Assembly: GCA_034401795.1 (NCBI GenBank)
Contig: CM067370.1
Location: 52,031,380-52,095,379 of the forward strand
Direction of reading: 5' to 3'
From: Chaetoderma sp. LZ-2023a
Taxonomy: Eukaryota; Mollusca; Caudofoveata; Chaetodermatida; Chaetodermatidae
DNA length: 64,000 nt
Position numbers and translations under genes: made by a program. Shown here in pieces: positions 55,261 to 64,000 of the stretch. Positions within the stretch are counted from its first letter, which is position 1. Every line of letters begins with the position of its first letter. The notes under the pieces were generated by a model. That model was not told the DNA's origin. It saw nothing but the letters and a program-made list of their open reading frames with translations, and did no database searches.

Positions 55261-57015
55261 CTGCGGAAGAGTTTCCAATGATGCTGTCCGCAATAATGGC
55301 GTGGGAGCAGCATCACTCTGTATATATTCCGACTGTCTCCTTATTGCTTCTCGCAATGTTGCAGGTGGCTGAGTAAGGAATGGGCCAGTTCGTCGTCTCC
55401 GCTGGGGTGTAGGCTGCAGTGAAGACAGAGCTGGGGGTAGCAATGGTGGTGGCGTTGTTGTCGTTTCTGTGTGAGCAGTATTAGTATAGACAGCGGCGCG
55501 TACGGGATGACAGATAAGTTCTACCTGTGCAAGCCATTTCTGACAACGCTTCATAGGATGTTTTGTTGAAGCACAAAAGAAACAGTGTGGTTTGCATGGA
55601 CATGCGTTCTTCCATCCATGTCGCCACTTGCGAATCCATGAGGCGGAATGAATCGTCTCTCCCAAATCGCTACTGTCTGTGGATGCGGAAGATGCTGCTG
55701 ATTGGGGTGGTGTTCTGCATAACACCAGGGGGCACCGAAAATCTGGTGTCTTGGTGGCGGGACGTAATGCTTTCAGAAACGTGGTTTCAGCGGAGGTACT
55801 ACAACCTACTACTGCCGTTTTACAAAGGAAAGAAGGTTTGTCGTGTGTGGAAATAGAAGGGGATGTTCTTGCTGCGGATGGGGGAGGCAATGTAGGCACG
55901 GACATATTGGAAGCCATGTATTTTGGTGTTGGTGTGAAAGCCGATTTCTGTGAATGATGGTTAGTCACTGAATGTTGTTGTGTGAAAGTCGCAGTTGAGC
56001 CGGGAGAAGGATACGGGCACCGATGTGGCTCCGTGTGATTTGGTACCCTTAGGAGTTTTGACTGTTTCTCTGGTTGCGGTGTGCTGCGGTCTGGAGCAGG
56101 CGTTGTGGAGGGATGTCGGTTAGGACACCGCTCCCTCCAATGTCCTGGCTGACCGCATCCAAAACAGGTTTTTGGTGGCGGTGCGGTGCTGGTAGTGTTT
56201 GCTGTTCTAAAATGTGTGGTGGCAAGGTTAGTGCTGAGTGTGGTTACCAAATTGGTGAGTGCGGAGATCTGTTTATTAATCTCGTCTATCCGCTCTCTCT
56301 CATGTTGCCATTGTTGTTGTTGCGCTGGTTTCCGTGCCCTGGGGCTCCACTGTACCCTACTCTGCGAGCACGGGCCATACCTCCAGGCGCTTGATTCTGA
56401 CTGGTCTTCTGCGTTTCTGATGGTGGTGGTGTCTGTGCTGTTGGTGTTGCTGAGCTGGCGGGAACACTACTGGCCGGGGCGATAGCTGCACCCTCTATCT
56501 CATTGATAGGATTTGTTTCTCCCGCTGTAGAAAGTTCTCGATACGAACCACAGTTGCCGTTATTTGGGCCAAACCTCCGTGGTCACCGGGAAATATATTT
56601 TCTTTTAGAGCGGTTCACTGCTTAATGCATCAATGAAAGTATCGAGATGCAAGTGAAGTACGCCTTCCGTATTGGTGCTCGGATATGCGCGGGTAACTAG
56701 CCTTCGAACTCAGCTAGCTAACTCAGGAAGAGTTTCTCCTGTGCGTCGTTAAAGATTTTTCAGTTGCAGACGACTAGTTTCTCCGAGAGCTGCGTCGCCA
56801 AATCGCTCCGTGAGTGCTCGTTCCAGTTGGTGTAGGTAGGTGTACAATCCGTTCTTGCAGGGCTTTTCGAAAAGTTTTGCTGCAAGATACTCACCAATCT
56901 GTATATGGTCCCAGCGGTTAGTCCGACTTATTATTTCGAACTGGATTTTATGGTTGGTCCAGTCATTCTCACCGCTAAATTCGGGAGGGAGGATGACTCA
57001 GTCAAAACCGTGGGA
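55114..57015 (-). pseudogene. Ty3 gag with two separate CCHC knuckles
   Basis: The upstream part (56600-57015) encodes a capsid-like stretch: FSGENDWTNHKIQFEIISRT, HIQIGEYLAAKLFEK, ERALTERFGDAALGETSRLQ and RRTGETLPELA, with in-frame stops. The 378-codon open frame 55114-56250 carries CFGCGQPGHWRERC (C29, C32, H37, C42) and a second knuckle CFFCASTKHPMKRC (C223, C226, H231, C236) about 180 residues later, then the protease DTG. Two CCHC knuckles this far apart are unusual. In the family, knuckles bind the element RNA during packaging. Confidence 0.85.
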
Positions 57016-58807
57016 AGAGTGAAGTGGTTGAAATCCGGGTGGTGCGGGTATCTGAGAAAGCGAGAATTGTACTGTAGTCGGTTGTGGTGACGGTGGTGGT
57101 GGTGTTGGTGTCTCCCGTCGATGCCAATGCTGAGGAGCTAGGACATGCATACTCCAATTTACTTAGTCCGCCCTGTTGGTTGAGCCATAGACTCGCATGG
57201 GTCTATGAACGGAAGACGGATTGCAGTGGAGAGTGCGCAGTCGTTCCTCCTGCGGTCAGGGCTGTTGTTCCTCATATGGCGGTGGCACAAGTGGCTGATG
57301 GTTATACTGGCGAAAAAGTGGTGCCGATTCCTCCCGATGACGCCACAGTGTTCCCCTTGAATATAGCGTTTCGCTAGAAGGGGACGGTGTGGGAGGTTGT
57401 CTATGTGGTGGATTATCACCCGGCCATACTGTCTCCGTAGATGACACAGGTGAACGATAGTAGTCTGAAGGGCTGTATATATGCCGGTAGTCGGGTCTTT
57501 GTCGGAGTCGTCCACGATTCAGCCTGGTTGGAGTTGCCTGTCTCTGATGTCCGAAATGGTTCTAAATTCTGTTCCCGCCTGTGAGGCATCTCGAAAGGTG
57601 CCGTCACTAACAGGCGAAAACAGATTATAGTGCGGAGTTGTTGATCACTTGCACACTTTGGCCTTCCTGGTGTGGTTCGCTGTCCCCACCACGCCGAACG
57701 GACGCCCAGTTCCCCACACAGAATGCAGCCTAGGCTAGGTGCCTTTCTGTACATGCCTGAGATAAAGACCTGTCCAAGTTATGGGGCCATAATCCGGGAC
57801 AGAGTCAAGATGCACACTGACGACTCCCGAGCCGAGCAAACACAGTACTGGGCGCCAATAGGATCAGCTTGGCAAGGGGCCGTAGCCCCGCATAGCCCGT
57901 ACCATGGAGGTGATATCTGCTAGACGCATTGCTACTAAGGCTTTCGCGTAGATCGTACTTTGACGTCATTTTAGCTGAGAGGCCCTGTGCGGATCAGACA
58001 GGTCATCCACCCCACAGGTACCTGGGCGCCAGGCTGCTCCACTCGTCCGGCAAGGGAAAGGTTACACCGTCTCACCAACATACCCTCCTCCTTCCCAAAG
58101 AATCACTTTTCATGACCTCTGATCACAGGAGACATGACTCGCAAAACGAAGGCTTGCCATGGCCTGACTGTACATTGAGCCATCTTGACCACTCATAACC
58201 GGAAACGGGTTGATGAACTGACCTGATCAAGATGACCGGCCGGCGAGCCAGTCGATAATGATCACCATCTGAGCTCACGCAACGGTCTGATCCATATCTA
58301 TCTGCCAACAGTATACGAACTTTGACCGTTTTCCCTGGCCTTGCCCGCAGGACATCTCTGACAAACCGAACCATCAATAATTTGCCGAGACATGCTTCCT
58401 GGGTGTGGACTGTCATCCATGTACCATGCATGTTCACTTACTGAGATTGGTTAAACCCAAAGTCTCAGCAGCCCGAACAATACGCTGACTAGACGGTGCC
58501 ACAGTAGGATGTCAATTCATCCTTCGCTAGATACGGAGGCCTTCAGTATCTCCTCAGCCCTATAGAAATGATCTTTCGTGTCTCCAGACCCTTGGGGGCC
58601 CACTGCCACCTGTTTGCGGGAAACATTCGAGGAGCCTATCCCTCTCTATTCCCGCAGAATTTCTGGCATAGTCGGTGAGCATGTGTGCTGAAAATCTGTC
58701 GTATGAGGCTACCTCTTGATCGAGGGAGTCCTCGCTGAACGGAGATGGTATTGAACTGAGCTACTATATGGTGTGGCGTGAGTTCGTTGCACGTTATTAC
58801 TGTTGTT
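57016..58807 (-). other. Leader between the primer-binding site and gag
   Basis: About 1.8 kb. Minus-strand open stretches at 57159-57515 and 57416-57754 may include the gag N-terminus, but I recognise no domain. The rest looks untranslated. Confidence 0.5.
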
Positions 58808-58831
58808 CTTCGAGGCCCACATCGGGCACCA
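58808..58831 (-). promoter_or_regulatory. Primer-binding site of the giant Ty3 element
   Basis: The minus strand reads tggtgcccgatgtgggcctc gaag starting two bases after the LTR end. It starts TGG, as a tRNA 3' CCA complement must. It resembles the complement of an elongator tRNA-Met 3' end at roughly 18 of 23 positions from my recall of that tRNA. The primer identity is tentative. Confidence 0.75.
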
Positions 58832-60254
58832 CTTGTAGCTCACCGGGTAGTGTTGGGCCGTTCCGATGTCTCATGTCGACTCGCTGTGCCGTAAGTGCAT
58901 GACGAGTGATGACGCTGGTTAGCATGCGGTCTCGGGGTGACAGACCTTGAACGAGACCGCCCTGCGGGAAACAAAAAATGGCTCCTACGGCCAGTGGAAC
59001 ACAATCGTTCCGGTGGGGCCGTGCGACCATTGTCAGGAACATTACACACAATGGTCTCATCCCAAGAATTTGTGTCACCAGTATGCCTGTCCATAGCAAT
59101 TTCGTGATCTATGGACTTACAAGATTTGATTTGGTGCCCTGAATATATACAATGCGTTTACCTAACTAATTAAAAATATGCTAGATAAAACTACAGTAAG
59201 ACCATACGAAAATACAAGACATAGAGGCAGGTAGATGAACTTTTAAACATGGGGCTCCCGGAGGTACCACACAGACTCGTAGGTCTGCAGAGGTATCCCT
59301 GCAAGGGAGGCTCCCATACACGACACATAGCTATTTAACCTAATATAAGTTATTATACCTCTAAGCTAAAAAGAAGACGGCTATCTCAGACGAAAAGGTG
59401 ATGTGCCTCACGCTGGCACTACTCTTAGTGCTAGTTTGGGTGAGGAGTATTATCCTGTCGTGGACCGTCATCGCTGAATCTTTGTGAGAGGCAAGTGCCT
59501 CACGCGGGCCTCCGTCTCGGGAAGGTGTCGCCACGGCTTAAAGCAGGAGAAGAATAGTGGGCAAAAATGGGCCCACTCTAATATTTCAGACAAAAATGCT
59601 GTAGAAAGAAAAGACGATACCTAGTGAGATTATGTCTATAGGGTGCGTACTGTTTCACGTGAAGATGGAACGGAAGATTCCCGATGGATTCCTTCATTCC
59701 CGTCTTATGTGATTGCTAATATACTGAATTAGTAGTTTCCGCCTTATTTCTGCGGGCCTTCTGCTTTGCTTAATTCTGTTTAGTTGTTTTCAGAACAAGA
59801 ATTAGTTTAGGCCGCAACTGCCCGATATCTACCTAGCTATTAGACACGGCTGTCATGGAGAACAGATGCCCGAGGACATCAATACTGTAGACAGCGCTCA
59901 TACATGTTACTTAGCTGGATCTCCGAACTGGGTGAGAATCTGGACATTCCGCTTTGCAACCACATGAAACATTACAGGACATGGTTTACATTTCACGGAA
60001 GCATTATTAGGCCATATCTCCTATCGTTATGGTGGGGTAAGAGAGACGAATGCACACCGTAAATGTCCTTCCCGTAATGGTGTGGCAGATCTGAATATCA
60101 TGCCCAGACATTTTAACAGAATTCGGTGAGAATACGTATCTCACCCATCACCGGGTCCTATGGAACTAACCGTTTAACCTGTCGTTAGGTTTATATACAA
60201 GTTGCCAGTTTTGCACTGCGGTGCGGGAGGGTTGTCAGTAAACAAAATAGTAAT

Positions 60255-60270
60255 TAATACATGTGTTTTC
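60255..60270. other. Empty site matching the LINE insertion in the other LTR
   Basis: taatacatgtgttttc is continuous here, whereas the left LTR has 235 bp of LINE between taat-ac and acatgtgttttt. Confidence 0.85.
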
Positions 60271-61259
60271 GCAGTGCTTTCCTACATTGGCTTAAAGTAC
60301 TATCTACTAAGTATCCAAAGATACATGGGAATGTGTATATGATACCGCACCCTAGCCATCACCGCTCGGAACCCCCAATAGTTTCCCAGAGTCCGATCAG
60401 CCCATGGTGCGGATAGGGACGTCCAAACAATTAAGAAGCCTCAAGGCTAAGAGGAATATGAAGAGAGACAAAATCTTGGAGTTATGAGTCTTACCGGAGT
60501 GCGGGGCTAGATTATCGCACTGCCGGAGGAGAAGAATATATTAAAGTATGTAATGAAGAAAGTGTCTCTAATCATTTTTAAACTATCCTATCGAGCTGAA
60601 TAGAAAAGGTTTAGTCGGTAGCATGCCGGGCTAAACAGAGTTATAGCATGGACAGCGACCTCAGTGAAAAATTGTTGGTGGCGGGAGAAAATGCTGCATA
60701 TATAAATGTTGTTGTATAGTGTTTCCTACGTGCCCTGCATTCCTATATTTCCTATAACTTAAGCAAAACAATTTAACGGATGGCTACTGGCCATATACCT
60801 ATGTAATCTAACCAGAACAAACAATATGGTGGCAATGATTAAGATATGTATAGTAATACAGTTTGACGAACCTACTATAGTGGTGTTAGCAACACATTGA
60901 GGAAAAATGAAAATAACTATTTAACAAATACAGAAATTATAACTATTGGTCCTAAGACCATTATGGTTCCTTTTAGTCATCGGAACCGTTAGTACGGATA
61001 CGAGAAAATTAACAAAACCTATATAGAGAAATAATTAAACGGTGAAGTATGGTTACTTGAATACTCGGTAGTCATTCCCAAGTTGGGCTACCGTGTTACT
61101 GAAATTGAGACGTAGATCTGTAGTCAACGTGAGATGATGCGCTCTCCGGAAGCTGGAAAGTTCCTGCATGGTGGTTCCCGCAAGCTGTATTCCGCAAACT
61201 AGAGTTCCACAAGAACACTCATGGGGGAGTGCATCGCTTAGCGCTGTAGGCCTAATAGT

Positions 61260-61869
61260 ATGTCTAACGAGCAGTCAGTGAAAGATACGATAGTACTATG
61301 TAGTGAAGAAAGTTCCCTTACACCGATGGCACGGATGGAAGGTGTAAACAACCCATCACAAGCGGGGGTTGTCAGAGGCAAATGAAGATACAAAACAAAG
61401 CTTCACGGTGCTGGGTACGTCAACCAGCTCTGAAGACACACCGGGCAGGGTTTACTTGCTGCGGTCGAAACTCGAAACAACTGACACGATGTGTGCGGCG
61501 GCGATTGAAATACCACTTTTAGGCGTGGCTGGCAGAGCCACTGAGTCATCCATCAAAGAACATCCTGCCTCTACATCTGTAGACTCACATACTCAGGTCG
61601 CAAAGGCCTCACCGCAAGTTTATGTTCCGAATGTAGATGTAGTATTCGTGAATGATTATCGAAAGTTCCAAATTACTCCCGCAGATGGGGAGTTACAAAA
61701 TTGCTTTTACTGCGGTGGGGTGGCTACTGGTAGCTACGGAAACGTGACGGAAACTGAATTCATATGCATAATATCCATCGACCGCAGCCAGTACAGGTCC
61801 AACCTGTTCGGCCTCTGGCCGAGGATGCTCTCGATCACTGGATCGCTTCTCCTTTTATGCTCTCCATGA
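61260..61869 (+). CDS. Antisense open frame inside the 5' LTR (unrecognised)
   Basis: An ATG at 61260 opens MSNEQSVKDTIVLCSEESSL and so on for 41 codons to a TGA at 61383. An overlapping frame shifted by one base (61369-61869) continues in similar style (SEANEDTKQSFTVLGTSTSS ... ) for 166 codons without its own ATG. It includes LQNCFYCGGVATG (CxxC). The strand is opposite to gag-pol. The region is missing from the 3' LTR. It could be a once-continuous antisense gene with a frameshift, or chance. No family is recognised. Confidence 0.35.
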
Positions 61870-62578
61870 CGTCCCAGGCGCAGGCTACATCCACTCATCG
61901 TTCGAGCAACAGCCAATCAGTACACAGCTAATAATAGCGTCGTCGAACGTTCTAGAACATTCTAGAAGCTTTATGTCCATGTGGTTATGACGTCAGGGCA
62001 ATATTTTGAAGATAATCAAGAAGAGTTTTCCTGGATAACTCAGCCATTTCTCAACCGATTTTGAAATGATTTACAGATTTAGAAGGCCCGTCGAATTCTG
62101 GTCTTGATTAATGCCAGATTTAATGGGAACAGACAATCAATAAGAATTACAGAGTACCAGCTCGGTACACTATAAGCGGCATCCTATCTAAGTCACAACT
62201 ACGTGCTCCATAGAAACAGCGTCCTGGCTCGCGCATGCGCATAATGCGTTTCAACGAACTTAGTCATTTTTCGACACGCTCTCTCTCCCATAGGCCTATA
62301 TACGCTTATAGCTCTACCCTGAGGGGCATGTTCAGAAAACGAATCCTAGACGGGTGGCGCGTACCTACCTTAGCTGGTACGGCCGGTACCCGACCGGTGG
62401 ATCCGAACTACACCACACACAAAACTAATTACATTGAAGGAGCAATCGGCGGACTCTCACCGTAACCGGTTTGTTTGGGTCGTCTAGTCCAAGTACCTGC
62501 TCCTCTCGCTACAACTGGTTACATGATGATGATTCTTTTTTTTATTATAAAACCCAAACTTGTGTGGAAGTGTGAAAC

Positions 62579-62810
62579 GTGTCATGGAATACCATCGTGC
62601 AATCATATCGCCTCACCCATAGCCTTATCTGGTGTGGAGACATGAATGCTACCATTCTAGCGAGAGACAATAAATCAGATAAACTACTTAACAACATTCT
62701 AAAGTATCTAAACTTTGCATGCCGACTATACCAACATACATCCACGGGAAAAGCTCCTCACAAATCGACTACTTGTTCTACCATAATCCGACATATATAC
62801 TGAACTTGTC
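62579..62810 (+). pseudogene. LINE endonuclease C-terminal part
   Basis: LIWCGDMNATILARDNKSDK and LLNNILKYLNF (the GDxNA catalytic block of APE endonucleases) in one frame. After a shift near 62705, PTYIHGKSSSQIDYLFYHNP, the family's C-terminal QIDY motif, lies in the frame of the downstream RT. The 5' end of the endonuclease is absent. Confidence 0.8.
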
Positions 62811-62820
62811 CATTGTCAGC

Positions 62821-64000
62821 ATGCACTGTATCAATACCTCTACACATGTACCAGTCTCCTGTTATATTCCTGTCAGAAGTGTCACAAAACTCTCTGCTGC
62901 AAAGAACAAACAATCAATTTACAAACTGATTTGGACAAACATGGATAAAGATGAGTACCAGTCAACTCTAGCAAGAAAGTTGAGTGTCATACCTGCATGT
63001 AGGGAAGACTGTAACATTGACACATTTGTAGACAATATTCAAAATGCACTCAAGTGTGCAGCCAGCACTACAGTCACATCCAGACAATTGGTAATGCGTG
63101 GCCCGAAATGGAAGGCATCTCCAATAGTAAGGGACATATTCACCCAGGGTAAACATTTACACAAAAACTGGATTGAGGCAGGTAAACCGGGACCAGATCA
63201 TCCTACTTCTATGCAGTGTAAAATATTGAAACGACAGCTCCGCTCCCAACAGCATACTGAAGCCGCGATAGAGCGAAAATCACTGTACAACCGAGTAATG
63301 GTTGAGTATAGTTCTGCAAATTTCTACAGGCTTATCAATCGAACAAAGACAAGGCATAGTGATACTGACTCGTTAGTTGTCAATCGAGTTCCCACTACAG
63401 ATATGGTAAAGCAATGGAATGGACTTGCAGCCTTCTATGAAGACCTAGCAAATCCTTCTCAACATGTAAACTTTGATAATGATTACCATGCACGAGTTCA
63501 GATCGACCTTCATTTGATCCAATGTACATATGCCCAGAATCAAGAAAGACTTCCTACAGTAACACCTACCGAAATCTATGAAGCAATTTCAAAGCTCCAC
63601 ACTGGCAAATCCGCAGATGAATTTGGCCTCAATGCAGAGCACTTTATTCATGCAGGACAGTCAATTATACCACTACTGGCCAAGTTGTTCAACTACATCT
63701 CTGAGTCGAAACCGATTCCAGACATCTTCAACCGGGGAATTATTACTCCAGTACATAATAATGGAAAGGACCCCTCAAATCTGAGTAATTACAGAGGTAT
63801 CACTGTAACATCTCTACTGGGGAAAATCTTTGAGCATGTCATCCTTGACAAAATTGAAGAGTCGTTACCATGCAATCAATCACCTCTGCAGTTTGGATTT
63901 ACTAGAGGACTTTCGCCACTTATGGCTGGTTTAAAACTCTCAGAAACTACTACAGAAAGCAAAGATCGACATGTCCCGCTGTATACCACCTTCCTAGACA
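62821..64000 (+). CDS. LINE reverse transcriptase, open to the window edge (partial)
   Basis: 393 codons without a stop, running off the right end. The frame is already open from about 62705 with the endonuclease tail. A linker (about residues 1-230) is followed by RT fingers: VTPTEIYEAISKLHTGKSAD, FNRGIITPVHNNGKDPSNLS, NYRGITVTSLLGKIFEHVIL, then PLYTTFLD, whose final Asp (63998-64000) is the first catalytic aspartate position. The catalytic YxDD block lies beyond the window. GKSADEFGL replaces GK..G.D.L, slightly off consensus. It could be a fairly young copy. The C-terminal LINE fragment at 43765-44225 may belong to the same family, but there is no overlap to test this. Confidence 0.82.
   Translation, partial: MHCINTSTHVPVSCYIPVRSVTKLSAAKNKQSIYKLIWTNMDKDEYQSTLARKLSVIPACREDCNIDTFVDNIQNALKCAASTTVTSRQLVMRGPKWKASPIVRDIFTQGKHLHKNWIEAGKPGPDHPTSMQCKILKRQLRSQQHTEAAIERKSLYNRVMVEYSSANFYRLINRTKTRHSDTDSLVVNRVPTTDMVKQWNGLAAFYEDLANPSQHVNFDNDYHARVQIDLHLIQCTYAQNQERLPTVTPTEIYEAISKLHTGKSADEFGLNAEHFIHAGQSIIPLLAKLFNYISESKPIPDIFNRGIITPVHNNGKDPSNLSNYRGITVTSLLGKIFEHVILDKIEESLPCNQSPLQFGFTRGLSPLMAGLKLSETTTESKDRHVPLYTTFLD

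Larger units (their letters stand above)
44226..62412 (-). mobile_element. Giant Ty3-type LTR retrotransposon, about 18.2 kb
   Basis: The two long related terminal blocks (44226-about 46980 and 58834-62412) are direct repeats and serve as LTRs. On the minus strand the right one ends ...ctaca, followed by ag and a primer-binding site. Between them, right to left, come leader, gag, protease, RT, RNase H, integrase and an extra finger ORF. Matched LTR stretches differ by roughly 5-7 percent by eye plus several indels, so the insertion is not young. The outer ends tgtagttcg (44226) and cgaactaca (62404-62412) are inverted, supporting the boundaries. No target duplication is visible, and the left LTR's inner end diverges after about 46970. 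Confidence 0.85.
58834..62412 (-). repeat. 5' LTR of the giant Ty3 element (right)
   Basis: Its inner end is at 58834 (tgtagctcaccgggtagtg) and its outer end is proposed at 62412 (cgaactaca), about 3.6 kb. Direct repeat of 44226-46980. Segments present here and absent from the left copy are 58863-58922, about 60346-60483 and 61136-61930. The LTR would contain the promoter. No TATA position could be assigned with confidence. Confidence 0.8.

Noticed and set aside
57159..57754. Minus-strand frames in the Ty3 leader as a separate gene
   Set aside because: Two overlapping frames without motifs. They may be part of the gag N-terminus but cannot be supported.
44221..62417. Target site duplication for the giant Ty3 element
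   Set aside because: Bases outside the proposed ends (gatat at left, ccaca at right) do not match. The border may be altered or the right end misplaced.
43765..64000. One LINE split by the giant Ty3 element
   Set aside because: The left piece is the C-terminal end and the right piece is the endonuclease-RT, both on plus. The order is wrong for a single interrupted copy.

Overview
This is a window of animal nuclear DNA, AT-rich and dominated by transposable elements. The only host gene I can support is the 5' part of a TTLL1-type tubulin polyglutamylase on the minus strand. Three of its coding exons (20182-20294, 5699-5764, 3577-3719) have GT/AG borders and joining phases, and they spell the conserved N-terminus of the family. 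The mix of DIRS, long-LTR Ty3, CR1-like LINEs, a tRNA-derived SINE and Tc1 suggests a marine invertebrate, probably a lophotrochozoan such as a mollusc. The species call is inference only.

Layout. 1-2400: LINE reverse-transcriptase debris, itself interrupted by a younger 5'-truncated LINE with an 11-bp target duplication. 2400-5700: degenerate repeats, TTLL1 exons 3 and 2, and foldback elements including a near-perfect 93-bp palindrome. 5765-20181 is TTLL1 intron 1. It holds a 37-bp tandem repeat, a complete Tc1-like transposon with an intact DD34E transposase (6651-8372), a foldback element, a 6.8-kb DIRS retrotransposon (11350-18133) with a 274-bp inverted terminal repeat I could not distinguish from perfect, a 158-bp tandem array, and a remnant of a second DIRS family. 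20540-21520: tandem copies of a tRNA-like SINE unit. 22300-28000: foldback MITEs, a second-family DIRS remnant, and a complete internally deleted DIRS derivative (25311-27994) that fuses gag-like and recombinase segments. 28000-31740: a Ty3 integrase fragment split by another truncated LINE, and a possible LTR. 31970-44225: a LINE graveyard with nested CR1-like copies in both orientations, including one with a PHD finger, endonuclease, RT and 3' hairpin.

44226 to about 62412 is one very large Ty3-type LTR retrotransposon on the minus strand. It has LTRs of about 2.8 kb (left, 3') and 3.6 kb (right, 5'), and a primer-binding site two bases inside the 5' LTR. Its gag has two separated CCHC knuckles, followed by protease, RT, RNase H and a D,D35E integrase, all carrying stops and frameshifts. 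In the env position lies a separate 413-codon open frame (47411-48652) with two C2H2-like fingers and a long Ser/Thr/Pro-rich tail. This frame has stayed open while gag-pol decayed, and it is the best candidate here for something undescribed. The 5' LTR also carries a segment missing from the 3' LTR, with an antisense open frame. The window ends inside another LINE whose RT frame is open to the last base.

The nested order can be read directly. A truncated LINE sits in the left LTR but not at the equivalent site in the right LTR. Others of the same family sit in a Ty3 integrase and in an older LINE, each with target duplications.
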